This document shows, in pieces, positions 26,494 through 35,114 of a stretch of DNA of 64,000 nt. The translations under genes and the position numbers were made by a program. The stretch is from Deltaproteobacteria bacterium (GTDB lineage Bacteria; Desulfobacterota; Syntrophia; Syntrophales; UBA2210), in the NCBI GenBank assembly GCA_016933965.1, contig JAFGTS010000011.1, forward strand, positions 1 to 64,000, read 5' to 3'. The notes beneath the pieces are model-generated. The model made no database searches, was not told the origin of the DNA, and was given only the letters and a program-made list of their open reading frames with translations. Position 1 is the first letter of the stretch. Every line of letters begins with the position of its first letter.

Positions 26494-27319
26494 AATGTAT
26501 TCTCTTCACCGTTTCATCGATTTCTTTCAGGATCTTCAGTATGTCGGGAAGTTCTGCCATTGCAATTGAATTAGGACCGTCACAGAGCGCCTTGTCGGGC
26601 CGCTCATGGACTTCCATGAAAATCCCATCGACACCGACCGCGGCCGCCGCCCGCGCCAGGTGAAAGGCCATTTCCCGGTCCCCGCCCGAGCATGTCCCCG
26701 CACCACCGGGTGACTGGACACTGTGTGTCGCATCGAAAACCACCGGGGAACCGAACCCTCTCATCAGTGGGATGGACCGCATGTCGGCCACAAGGGTATT
26801 ATAGCCGAAGCTCACACCGCGCTCGGTTACCATTACGCGCTTATTGCCCGCCGCAAAGACCTTTTCGATCACCTGCGATATGTCCCAGGGTGCCAGAAAT
26901 TGTCCCTTCTTTATATTGACGATGGCCGCACGTCGGGCCACTTCCATGACAAAATCGGTCTGCCTGCAGAGAAAGGCAGGGACCTGCACGACATCAAGTA
27001 CATCGCATGCGGCTTCTATTTCCTCGAAGCGGTGTACATCGGAAAGTACGGGAACGGACATTTCTCTCTTGACCCTGTTCAGTATTCTGAGACCCTCCTC
27101 AAGCCCCGGTCCCCGGTACGAATCCTTTGATGTGCGGTTCGCCTTGTCGAAGGATGACTTGAAAATGAACGGTATCCCCAGTGTCCCCGTCAGATCTTTC
27201 AGAAACTCCGCCGCCGACAGAGTGGATTCCTCGTTCTCGATAACACAGGGACCCGCGATGAGAACGAAGGGTTCGTCGCCTCCTATGGAAAAATCCTTCA
27301 GACGGATCTTCTTCATCAC
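26474..27319 (-). CDS. kdsA: KDO-8-phosphate synthase
   Basis: The 281-residue aldolase-fold enzyme carries VLIAGPCVIENEES, FKSSFDKANRTS, the Cys in SDVHRFEEIEAACDVLDVVQVPAFLCRQTD and FDATHSVQSPGG. It condenses phosphoenolpyruvate with arabinose-5-phosphate. The start overlaps the stop of the TPR gene by 4 bases (ATGA), so the two are translationally coupled. Confidence 0.95.
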   Translation of the reverse strand: MMKKIRLKDFSIGGDEPFVLIAGPCVIENEESTLSAAEFLKDLTGTLGIPFIFKSSFDKANRTSKDSYRGPGLEEGLRILNRVKREMSVPVLSDVHRFEEIEAACDVLDVVQVPAFLCRQTDFVMEVARRAAIVNIKKGQFLAPWDISQVIEKVFAAGNKRVMVTERGVSFGYNTLVADMRSIPLMRGFGSPVVFDATHSVQSPGGAGTCSGGDREMAFHLARAAAAVGVDGIFMEVHERPDKALCDGPNSIAMAELPDILKILKEIDETVKRIHYEREKE

Positions 27320-29310
27320 TGACTTCCCCCGTGTTTCTGCTGCAACATCTTTATCTTCATGGTCGTCATCTTTTGTGCCGCCTCCGCGGCCCCCGGATTT
27401 ATCTCATGGGCGTTCCGGTACATTTCGTAAGCTTCCTCGAACATTCCTTTTTTCTCATAGATCGATCCCATGCCGAAATAGATGGAATCATCCTCCCGGT
27501 CATATCGAAGCGCCGCTTCATAATTTTTGAGAGCCCGATCATTATCGCCTTTCAATCCGTAAAGATATGCAAGGTTCGCATAAAAATCGGCCCGTTTTGA
27601 ATCGATTTTTATCATGTCCCGATAGGCGGCGATAGCTTTATCATACTTTTTCGTTTTCATATAGTATTGCGCGAGATAGGTAAGAACCTCTTCATCGCGG
27701 TGTGATGCGTTGTATTTTTCGAACTGCGACACGGCGGCCTTTTCATTTCCCGTTTTTCTGTAGGACAGGGCCAGGGCATATCTGACCGCGTCGCTTTTCA
27801 TCCCGCCCTGCACTGCTTTTTCAAGACTTTTCACGGCATTTTTGTAATCTCCAAGAGCGGAGTTTGCAATGCCGATCCCGGCGTGTGCTTCGAGGTTGTC
27901 AGGGTCACCGGCGAGTATTTTTTTATACAGGTCCCGCGCATCCTCATAATCTTTTTCCCGCAGTCTGAGGGCCGCGAGCTTCGACAGGGCATCCCCGTCG
28001 TTCGGCTTCAGTTCGAGGACCTTGGTATACAGGTCGACCGCCTCCTTGAAACGCTTTGCTTTTTCATAGGCCGTCGCAAGGTTGTAACGGATTACGGCGT
28101 CTTTGGGACTGAGGGACAGAGCCTTTTCGTAGTTTGCGATCTCTCTCGTCACGTTCCCAAGACCGCTGTAAGCAAGGCCGATATTAGCGTAGGCCGCGGC
28201 ATTGCTCGGCTGCCTGGCAATGATCTTCCGATACAGTTCCACTGCATTGTCATATTTCCTGGTCCTCAGATAGGCATCGGCAAGTGCGCTCATGACAACC
28301 ACATTACCCGGCATGCTCGAGAGGACCTGCTCATATTCGCCTATCGCATCGGCGGTCTCCCCCAATTTTTCGTAAGCCTCCGCAAGCCGATACCGGACTT
28401 CGATCATTTCCGGATTCAATTTCAGAGAAACCCGATAATTCGCCGCCGCCCGTTTCCAGTTTTCCAGCTTCCCGTAAGCATAGGCGATATTCGCGTATGC
28501 CCCGTCATCCCTGGGGTTAAGTCGAATGATCCGGCGGTAGACGGGCAGGACCTCCTGATACTTTGCCCGTTCCAGATAGAGCCGGGAAAGTTCTATCAGA
28601 GAAGGAAGGTCATCCGGTTTGAGCTTCAGGACCTTCTCATATTCCGCAATCCCTTTCTCCTGTGCTCCTGACACCACATACAGATGGGCCAGAGTTTTTC
28701 TCACGGCAATATCTTCCGGTTTCATTTCAACGGCCCGTTCGAGGTAATCGATGCGTGATGTTTCTTCCTCTGATTGTTTGGCAAAGCGCAGCCAGTCCTG
28801 TGCGGTAACGGAAATGATCATGGGTATCGCCGCGATTGCCTTCCCCCTGTAATTGACGACGATATTCATGTTACTTTCATGTTTTCCTGAAACGACCTGA
28901 TCGATGAGCGCCTGCCCCTGGAGCAGTCTTCCCAGGTCATCCCCGGTCCCGATCCCCTCAACATCGACGGTTATGCCCCGGTTGAAAATCGAATCGGTGG
29001 AAATGTCCTTGACGACGAACTCATCCCGATAGGTGACCTCAAATGAGTCTCCTTCTGTGAGCCGGAAGTCTTCTCCGTTTTTCTCGACGACAAGAAAATA
29101 TAATCCCGGTCGTTCTCCCATGACCGTGCAGAAAAAGGCGTTTCGTGCCCGGCCGCAGAGATCCGCGGCCCGGTCCACAACTCCCGGAACGCTCAGGGTA
29201 ATAAGCACGCCCGCCAGGAATGCCGCTGCTGCCACCGTCAGCGGTATCCAGATTCGCTTTCTTTTTCGCGGTTCCGAGTCAACATCTTTCCGCTCTTTGT
29301 AATATTCCAT
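27316..29310 (-). CDS. Membrane-anchored TPR-repeat protein
   Basis: The 664-residue protein has a short basic cytoplasmic start, one membrane helix (about 21-43), a roughly 120-residue beta-rich domain with GDSFEVTYRDEFVVKDIS, and then about 14 consecutive tetratricopeptide repeats (residues 180-655), for example PRDDGAYANIAYAYGKLE. It is probably an extracytoplasmic scaffold. It is coupled to kdsA and follows xerD by 9 bases. It could serve envelope assembly; no enzymatic residues are seen. Confidence 0.85.
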   Translation of the reverse strand: MEYYKERKDVDSEPRKRKRIWIPLTVAAAAFLAGVLITLSVPGVVDRAADLCGRARNAFFCTVMGERPGLYFLVVEKNGEDFRLTEGDSFEVTYRDEFVVKDISTDSIFNRGITVDVEGIGTGDDLGRLLQGQALIDQVVSGKHESNMNIVVNYRGKAIAAIPMIISVTAQDWLRFAKQSEEETSRIDYLERAVEMKPEDIAVRKTLAHLYVVSGAQEKGIAEYEKVLKLKPDDLPSLIELSRLYLERAKYQEVLPVYRRIIRLNPRDDGAYANIAYAYGKLENWKRAAANYRVSLKLNPEMIEVRYRLAEAYEKLGETADAIGEYEQVLSSMPGNVVVMSALADAYLRTRKYDNAVELYRKIIARQPSNAAAYANIGLAYSGLGNVTREIANYEKALSLSPKDAVIRYNLATAYEKAKRFKEAVDLYTKVLELKPNDGDALSKLAALRLREKDYEDARDLYKKILAGDPDNLEAHAGIGIANSALGDYKNAVKSLEKAVQGGMKSDAVRYALALSYRKTGNEKAAVSQFEKYNASHRDEEVLTYLAQYYMKTKKYDKAIAAYRDMIKIDSKRADFYANLAYLYGLKGDNDRALKNYEAALRYDREDDSIYFGMGSIYEKKGMFEEAYEMYRNAHEINPGAAEAAQKMTTMKIKMLQQKHGGSQ

Positions 29311-29319
29311 GCCCCGTTC

Positions 29320-30207
29320 CTATCCTCTCGGATGATATTTTCTGTGTATGTCCTTCAGTCTCTCCCGGGTAATATGCGTGTATATCTGTGTGGTTGATAT
29401 GTCGGCATGCCCCAGCATCACCTGGACGGCCCTCAGATCCGCGCCACCGTCAAGAAGGTGTGTCGCAAAAGAATGACGAAAGGTATGGGGATGCACCTTT
29501 TTCTGAATGCCGCAAAGTCCGGCATACTTTTTCAGGATCTTCCAGAATCCCTGCCTTGTCAGGCCTCTTCCCGATCTGTTCAGGAAAATCACATCCGAGC
29601 GGACACCTTTGAGCAAAACCGGACGGGCCGCATCGATATAGGTACGAAGGCGGTCAAGCGCTTTCCTCCCTACCGGTACGATGCGCTCCTTGTTTCCCTT
29701 GCCCACCACGATCAGATACCCCACCTGCCAGTTGATATTGTTCATGGTTAGAGATATCATTTCCGACACACGGATCCCCGTTGCGTACATCAGTTCGAGC
29801 ATAGCCGTATCCCTGATCGCAGCCGGCGTCTCACTGCCAGGTTTTTCGAGGAGCATGCGCATTTCGGCAACCGATAACGTATCGGGAAGTCGCATCCACA
29901 CCTTCGCGAGCTCGATGTGGGCAACCGGGTTTTTCTCCAGCACATTTTCCCTGAGCAGGTGTTTGTATAATCCCCTGATGCAGGCGAGGCTTCTGTTCAC
30001 GGACGTTGCCTGTAATCCACCCCCCCGCAATAACGCAAGGAACGAAATAACGACATCCGGTGTTACTTCTTCAAAATCTCTGTGATCTCGCGATTCGAGA
30101 AACCCGACGAAGCGGTTCAGGTCACGGCTGTACGCTTCCAGCGTATTGCGTGAAAGTCCCCGTTCAACGGCCAGGTAGTTCAGATATTCATCGACATGCC
30201 CGTGCAT
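29320..30207 (-). CDS. xerD: Tyrosine recombinase XerD/XerC
   Basis: The 295-residue protein has a SAM-like core-binding domain (1-105) and a catalytic domain with Arg146 (ATGIRVSE), Lys170 (VGKGNKER), His241/Arg244 (HTFRHSFATH), His267 (LGHADISTTQ) and Tyr276 (IYTH). All catalytic residues are intact. The length and context (a chromosomal core gene, not linked to a mobile element) point to dimer resolution at dif. XerC against XerD cannot be settled by eye; XerD is somewhat favoured. Confidence 0.88.
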   Translation of the reverse strand: MHGHVDEYLNYLAVERGLSRNTLEAYSRDLNRFVGFLESRDHRDFEEVTPDVVISFLALLRGGGLQATSVNRSLACIRGLYKHLLRENVLEKNPVAHIELAKVWMRLPDTLSVAEMRMLLEKPGSETPAAIRDTAMLELMYATGIRVSEMISLTMNNINWQVGYLIVVGKGNKERIVPVGRKALDRLRTYIDAARPVLLKGVRSDVIFLNRSGRGLTRQGFWKILKKYAGLCGIQKKVHPHTFRHSFATHLLDGGADLRAVQVMLGHADISTTQIYTHITRERLKDIHRKYHPRG

Positions 30208-30373
30208 CGTATGCCTCGTCGTGGTAACGATGGTAGTCTAAAGAATGAAACCGAGGAATGCAAGGATGATGTGGGAAGATCGGCTACTGCATGCCGGCTG
30301 AAGTGGGTTTTTCACCCCTCACTGCACATCCCTTTTTCGCCTGGCCCGAAACGTTTTTGATACATCTACAGTC

Positions 30374-30597
30374 AGTGGCAAAGGGGCAAAGCGACAAAGT
30401 GGCAAAGTGAAAAATTCACGAGACCCCGTGCAGATCCCTTTTGAAGTTGCCATTGAAACTTTTTTTAAGGGTGCGGGATTCAAGAATCAGGAATTGTTAT
30501 TCGGAAAATCAGTATTGCTTTACAGTTGCGTTGGTGCTTCTGTCTTATGTTTTGTGATTTTCACTACGTCGCTTTGTCGCTTTGCCCCTTTGCCACT
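30374..30597. repeat. MITE-like element: inverted GGCAAAG-type arrays flanking a 172-base core
   Basis: A 26-base arm (30374-30399) made of octamer units such as GGCAAAGG/GGCAAAGC/GACAAAGT recurs as an exact reverse complement at 30572-30597, and the match continues imperfectly inward (AGTGAAAA ... TCAC). The core encodes nothing convincing. The element fills most of the 396-base gap between xerD and the second pilin and ends 6 bases from that gene's stop codon. No target-site duplication was identified. Confidence 0.85.
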
Positions 30598-30603
30598 TCT
30601 AGC

Positions 30604-30987
30604 TTATTGATATTCTGTGATATTACCGTTATCGTCGACGACATAGGTGATCGTGCCTTCGTCGTGCCTGAAGGTCGCATCACAGGTGACCATGCGGGTT
30701 CCTGCATCAAAGGTATATTTTCCTCCTACCATGGTCCTTCCCGTATATGCGTCCGGTAGATTGCTCCTGTCAAAAACGACGCTTTCATTGAGTGTTGCGT
30801 ATGCACTCGCGCAACTGTAAAAATTTCTTGCGTCGGATTTCGCCTCCGCGTTATAGCCCTTCTGGCGGTACTGAATGAATTGCGGAATGGCGATAGACAT
30901 CAGGATGGTGATAATGGCGATGACAGCCATTATTTCCACCAGGGTAAATCCACTTACTTTTCCGTACCGACGTTTATACACCCCCAT
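30604..30987 (-). CDS. Type IV pilin-like protein (minor pilin or pseudopilin)
   Basis: The 127-residue protein has a short basic leader, the prepilin peptidase site SG|FTLVEIM and a hydrophobic helix (VEIMAVIAIITILMSIAIPQF). Mature Phe1 and Glu5 are present. The C-terminal domain has two Cys (ARNFYSCAS and MVTCDATF) that could form a disulfide loop, and it ends with TYVVDDNGNITEYQ. It shares the AxxQFIQYRQKGYNAEAKSDARN region with PilA 330 bases upstream, so the two are paralogues. No sigma-54 promoter was found directly before it. Confidence 0.88.
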   Translation of the reverse strand: MGVYKRRYGKVSGFTLVEIMAVIAIITILMSIAIPQFIQYRQKGYNAEAKSDARNFYSCASAYATLNESVVFDRSNLPDAYTGRTMVGGKYTFDAGTRMVTCDATFRHDEGTITYVVDDNGNITEYQ

Positions 30988-31151
30988 ACCCCCCTTTATG
31001 TATCTCTACCTCCCCACATTCTCACGTCTGACATTATCGTTGAATGAATACGACTACTGACGGATAGTAAAAAATGAATGTGAAAAACGCAAGATATTTT
31101 AAAGAAATACAACCGTACGTGAAGTGTGAGGCGTTAAGCGATATAATTTCA

Positions 31152-31206
31152 GGATTACGGATTACGGATTAGAGGATTACGGATTACGTATCCCGAATCA
31201 CGATTT
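31152..31206 (-). repeat. TAATCCG/GGATTAC tandem array with leader
   Basis: Five units (GGATTAC x2, GGATTAGA, GGATTAC x2) lie at 31152-31187. On the minus strand they are preceded by ATCGTGATTCGGGATACG, resembling the leader of the arrays at 37681 and 44912. It lies in the 329-base gap between the two pilin genes; the rest of that gap holds a second short array (31216) and the pilA terminator. Confidence 0.9.
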
Positions 31207-31215
31207 TCCTCACCC

Positions 31216-31234
31216 AGGCACTTAGGCACTCAGG
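31216..31234 (+). repeat. Short AGGCACTN octamer repeat
   Basis: Units AGGCACTT, AGGCACTC and AGG follow one another. The array is short and could be chance alone, but it lies 10 bases from the TAATCCG array. Confidence 0.5.
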
Positions 31235-31251
31235 AAATACCATCAGAAACA

Positions 31252-31288
31252 ACAAGGGGGAGGCATCTTGGGTTCGCCTCCCCCTTGT
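31252..31288 (-). terminator. Strong terminator after pilA
   Basis: A perfect 13-bp stem (ACAAGGGGGAGGC / GCCTCCCCCTTGT) with an 11-base loop is placed 29 bases beyond the pilA stop. On the minus strand it is followed by a T-rich TGTTTCTG. It would separate pilA from the second pilin gene. Confidence 0.85.
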
Positions 31289-31316
31289 GTTTCAAATGGT
31301 AAAATCCGGCTTCATA

Positions 31317-31700
31317 TTACGGAGTTGCAGCTGATGTGATCACACCGGCGGCATCGACCGTATAAGTCAGTGTACCGTTTGCATGTGACGTGGCCATACT
31401 CAGACCAGTCATCGAGCCGTCGGTGACCGTGAGCGTTACACCACTTGATTTGTTCCACCCATTAGCCGTGAGAAGGGCCTCTGTGACGGTTCCCGTGGGG
31501 TTCTCTGAAAAATAGGCCTGCGCCGCCGTATAGGCGTTCTTACAGTCCGCGTTGGCCGCCGCGTTGAAACCTCTCTGGCGGTATGCCGTGAACTGCGGGA
31601 TGGCGATGGCCGCGAGAATACCGATAATCGCGATGACGATCATCAGTTCGATCAGGGTAAAACCTTTCTGTCCTCTCTTTTTGTTCAGTTTCATCAACAT
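31317..31700 (-). CDS. pilA: Major type IV pilin PilA
   Basis: The 127-residue protein has the leader [13 protein letters not shown], cleavage before [24 protein letters not shown], Phe1 and Glu5 of the mature pilin, and a short C-terminal domain (mature about 114 residues) ending in [16 protein letters not shown]. It has no Cys pair. GGAGG is 8 bases before ATG 31700. A sigma-54 promoter (31791-31805) lies upstream and pilR/pilS are next, so expression is likely PilSR-controlled. It is longer than the 60-residue Geobacter nanowire pilin. Confidence 0.94.
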   Translation of the reverse strand: MLMKLNKKRGQKGFTLIELMIVIAIIGILAAIAIPQFTAYRQRGFNAAANADCKNAYTAAQAYFSENPTGTVTEALLTANGWNKSSGVTLTVTDGSMTGLSMATSHANGTLTYTVDAAGVITSAATP

Positions 31701-31790
31701 GGTTCCTGCCTCCTTAAAGTAGTTTTTTAAGCCCCGACATTCTCCGGAGAGAACGTCCGCACCTTATTGTGCATTTGATAGTCAATTGGA

Positions 31791-31805
31791 GCAATCTTCA
31801 TGCCA
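31791..31805 (-). promoter_or_regulatory. Sigma-54 (-24/-12) promoter of pilA
   Basis: The minus strand reads TGGCATGAAGATTGC. This is the sigma-54 consensus TGGCAc-N5-TTGC with one deviation and the invariant GG and GC exactly 10 bases apart. Transcription should start about 12 bases downstream (near 31779), giving a leader of about 80 bases to pilA. Confidence 0.85.
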
Positions 31806-31960
31806 CACTTCATTGAGCTTCCTGCAATCATTCAAAAAAGGAGGACTACCGCTTGATATCACTTATTTTATTCATATCCATCATGTGAATTATATCCGGG
31901 GGAATACCGTTCCACGCTCCGGAGAAATCGAAAATATTTACCGGTTTTCGGAAAAATTTT

Positions 31961-33328
31961 CTACTGAATACCCAATTTCTTGATCTTGTAACGAAGAGAG
32001 TCAAAATTCTCGTTCAGGTACTGGGCCGCTCTGGTCTTTGAACCCTGGGCCTTTTTGAGCGCCTTTTCTATCAGAGTCCTCTCGAATCGGGCGACCTCCT
32101 CGGCAAGATCGATCCCTTCATCGGGGATATCGGAGTCGGCATATACGGCGGGATTGGTCTCTCCTTTCTGCGTTATGACCAGATTCTCGGGAAGGATGAT
32201 GTTCGTCGTCTCCAGGGCGACGCTTCGTTCTATTATATTTTCAAGTTCCCTGATATTTCCCGGAAAGGGATATTCCATCAGTAGTTCCAGCCCGTATGAC
32301 GACATCCTGTTCACTTCCTTGCCCATTTCACGGGAATATTTTTCAATAAAGTGCTTTACCAGTAACGGAATATCATCTTTTCTATCCCTGAGCGGGGGGA
32401 CGTTCACGGGGATCACGTTTAATCGATAAAAGAGGTCCTCTCTGAACTCACCCTTTTCAACCCGCTCCTCGAGGTCCTGATTTGTGGCGGAAATGATACG
32501 TACATCGACCCTGAAATCATCGGTCCCGCCGATTCTCCGAATGGTTTTTTCCTGAACGGCCCGTAGAAGCTTGACCTGGAGGAAGGGGGAAAGTTCACCG
32601 ATCTCGTCAAGAAAGATGGTGCCGCCGTTCGCGTTCTCGAACAGACCCGCCTTGTCGGCGTAAGCCCCGCTGAAGGACCCTTTCATATACCCGAAGAGCT
32701 CGCTTTCCAGCAGGGTTTCCGGTATCCCACCGCAATTGATGACGACAAAGGCATTTTTCCTGCGCGGGCTGTACTCATGGATCGCGCGGGCGACCAGCTC
32801 TTTCCCCGTACCGCTTTCGCCGAGTATCAGAACATTTGCCGTGGTATCGGCGACTTTTTTTATCAACTGGTAGACCTTTATCATTCCTTTACTGGCGCCG
32901 ATCATGCCCCCAAAGGAAACGGCATCCTCAACACTTTTGATGAACCTGACATCTCCTTCACGAACGCCTTTTTTCTTGAGGGCGTCTTTCACGATCACCT
33001 TGAGCTCCTCGATATCGAAATCCTTTTCTATATAGTCATAGGCGCCTTCCTTCATGGCTTCAAGGGCCGTCTCACCGGAAGCGAAAGCGGTAATAACAAC
33101 GATCATTGTTTCCGGTGATATTTCCTTGACGGCCCTGAGGAGATCGATGCCACTGAATTTCGGCATCTTGAGATCCGTCAGGACCAGGTCGAATTTGTTT
33201 TTCTTACAGATATTGAGGGCTTCTCTGCCTCCCGGTGCCGTTTTAACCTTATAGCCTTCCCTGGTCAGCATGATCTCGAGAAAGTCCCGCATTCCCTGGT
33301 CATCGTCCACCACCAGTATTGATACCAT
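31961..33328 (-). CDS. pilR: Sigma-54 dependent response regulator PilR
   Basis: The 455-residue protein has a receiver (Asp52 in LVLTDLKMP), an AAA+ domain with Walker A GESGTGKE (170-177) and Walker B GGTIFLDEIGEL (235-246), and a Fis-type helix-turn-helix at the C-terminus (SKTRAAQYLNENFDSLRYKIKKLG). The sigma-54 contact loop reads GSFSGA (217-222) instead of GAFTGA. It is 3 bases downstream of pilS. It should activate pilA from the promoter at 31791. Confidence 0.94.
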   Translation of the reverse strand: MVSILVVDDDQGMRDFLEIMLTREGYKVKTAPGGREALNICKKNKFDLVLTDLKMPKFSGIDLLRAVKEISPETMIVVITAFASGETALEAMKEGAYDYIEKDFDIEELKVIVKDALKKKGVREGDVRFIKSVEDAVSFGGMIGASKGMIKVYQLIKKVADTTANVLILGESGTGKELVARAIHEYSPRRKNAFVVINCGGIPETLLESELFGYMKGSFSGAYADKAGLFENANGGTIFLDEIGELSPFLQVKLLRAVQEKTIRRIGGTDDFRVDVRIISATNQDLEERVEKGEFREDLFYRLNVIPVNVPPLRDRKDDIPLLVKHFIEKYSREMGKEVNRMSSYGLELLMEYPFPGNIRELENIIERSVALETTNIILPENLVITQKGETNPAVYADSDIPDEGIDLAEEVARFERTLIEKALKKAQGSKTRAAQYLNENFDSLRYKIKKLGIQ

Positions 33329-33331
33329 CGG

Positions 33332-35002
33332 CTACCTCCCGTGTTCATTCAAAGGAAGCAGAATGCTGCACCGTGTACCTTCGTTCGGACGGCTCATCAC
33401 GGTGAACGTTCCGCTGTGGCTCTTGACGATCCTGTTCACGATCGCCAGGCCCAACCCCGTGCCCATTTCCTTTGTCGTAAAAAACGGCTCCAGGATCCTG
33501 TCCATGTGTTGTTCCTCTATGCCGCATCCGGTATCGGTGACCGATATTTCCAGAAGCTCCCGATTTCGAGCATCGGCGATTATTTCCGTTTTCAGGCTGA
33601 GTGTCCCGCCATCATGCAACGCCTGGATCGAATTGATGACCAGATTCCACAGGGCCTGTCGGATCTCCAGCTGGTTTCCCCGGAGCGTGTTCGAATCAGC
33701 GAAGGAACAGGTTATCGTGATATCATCATGCCAGTCCGGATTGACCTGGACAGATTCCACTATATTAGTCAACATTTCCCTGATGTCTATTTCAGTATAG
33801 TTTCCCTCCTGCGGCCGGGCAAGGAGCAGGAAGTCCCGTACGAGCCCCTCGACCTGGTCCTTTCCCCGCAATATGATATCCATCAATCGACGATCCGTTC
33901 CATCAAGCCGCAGATCACGTTTGAGAAGCTCCACGGAACCACCGATGGACGCAAGGGGCGTGCGCAGTTCATGGGCAAGAACAGCGGTCATTTCTCCTAT
34001 CAGGGCAAGACGCTTGTTCCTCTCCACTTCATGCTCCATTTCCTTTATTGTTGTCAGGTCCTCAAATATCAGGATACGTCCGATCTCACTTCCCGAACTG
34101 TCGACCAGGGGATGCATGGAAAAGCCGAGAATCATTCTTTTCCAATCCTCGGTCATATAGGTGAATTCAAAATTCTTCACCTCCCCGTTCATCTGTTCGG
34201 TAATGTCCGGGAAGAGGCTGTTCATGGGCCGGTCTTTGTATCCGCCGAGCGATCTGGAGCAGATGACCTCCGCCGCCTTGTTGAAGGACTTGATGTTTCC
34301 CGCAAGGTCGGTGGTTATGATCCCCGAGTTCACCGACTCGATGATGCTTCTATGCAGGAGGTCGAGATTATCGAAAGCGCTTTCCCGCTCCGACAGCAAC
34401 GCTCTCATGCGCTTTTCCTGTTCAACGACGAAACTCGCCAGGAAGGCAATAATATAAAAGGAAACAACGTTAGCTAAAATTCTCGAGAATACTGAGCCGG
34501 CGCTGAAGGCATAGGGCCGGACCTCCGTGTAGATCGGGCTTATGAACCCGAAAAATTCCATTTCAAGCAGAAGTCCGTATAGGACACTGCAGAGCGTGGC
34601 GACCAGGATGCCTCCCCGTCTTTCTATGAAAAGCACGGTATAGATGATCACCATGGGGTAGAGCGTCGCATACATGCTGTCTATGCCGCCCGTTACGAAG
34701 ACGAGCGCCGTTATCAACAGCACGTCGACGACGCTTTGAATGTAGACATTGAACGCAATGCTTCTGACGATGCGCGACATGAAAACATACAGGATCGAAA
34801 GAATATAGGTTGCGGCGATTATGATATAGAGAAAGTACTGTAATGTTACCGATGCCGACACGGTTCCTTTCAGCTGTATGTAAGCGCTGATCCCCAGAAG
34901 AACGGAAACAATGACGACGCGGAAAAACATCAGCCAGCCCAGACGATTCGTCAGTGGCCTTTCCGCCGTGTCATGAAATGTTTCCACGATCGTTTCTTTC
35001 AC
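33332..35002 (-). CDS. pilS: Membrane sensor kinase PilS
   Basis: The 556-residue protein has about six membrane helices in the first 195 residues, a PAS domain (210-320), HisKA with His344 in LAHELRTPLASIGG and an ATPase domain (TDTGCGIEEQHMDRI, GTGLGLAIV). This is the PilS architecture, in which the membrane helices sense pilin levels. It overlaps nothing and precedes pilR by 3 bases. The 112-base divergent gap to comEC must hold promoters for both. Confidence 0.93.
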   Translation of the reverse strand: MKETIVETFHDTAERPLTNRLGWLMFFRVVIVSVLLGISAYIQLKGTVSASVTLQYFLYIIIAATYILSILYVFMSRIVRSIAFNVYIQSVVDVLLITALVFVTGGIDSMYATLYPMVIIYTVLFIERRGGILVATLCSVLYGLLLEMEFFGFISPIYTEVRPYAFSAGSVFSRILANVVSFYIIAFLASFVVEQEKRMRALLSERESAFDNLDLLHRSIIESVNSGIITTDLAGNIKSFNKAAEVICSRSLGGYKDRPMNSLFPDITEQMNGEVKNFEFTYMTEDWKRMILGFSMHPLVDSSGSEIGRILIFEDLTTIKEMEHEVERNKRLALIGEMTAVLAHELRTPLASIGGSVELLKRDLRLDGTDRRLMDIILRGKDQVEGLVRDFLLLARPQEGNYTEIDIREMLTNIVESVQVNPDWHDDITITCSFADSNTLRGNQLEIRQALWNLVINSIQALHDGGTLSLKTEIIADARNRELLEISVTDTGCGIEEQHMDRILEPFFTTKEMGTGLGLAIVNRIVKSHSGTFTVMSRPNEGTRCSILLPLNEHGR

Positions 35003-35114
35003 CTTTGTATTGCCTTATTTTGAGTATTCGTGGTATTTAATACACTAATTTTATCGTTTCGTCTTCCCCGATTTCACGTACATCCCCCACAAAACAAAAA
35101 GGAATGACAGTTAT

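Noticed and set aside
30988-31250. Sigma-54 promoter before the second pilin
   Set aside because: No GG-N10-GC pair with a proper consensus was found in this stretch.
33341-34477. A 378-codon plus-strand frame
   Set aside because: It is antisense to pilS, whose kinase motifs are complete.
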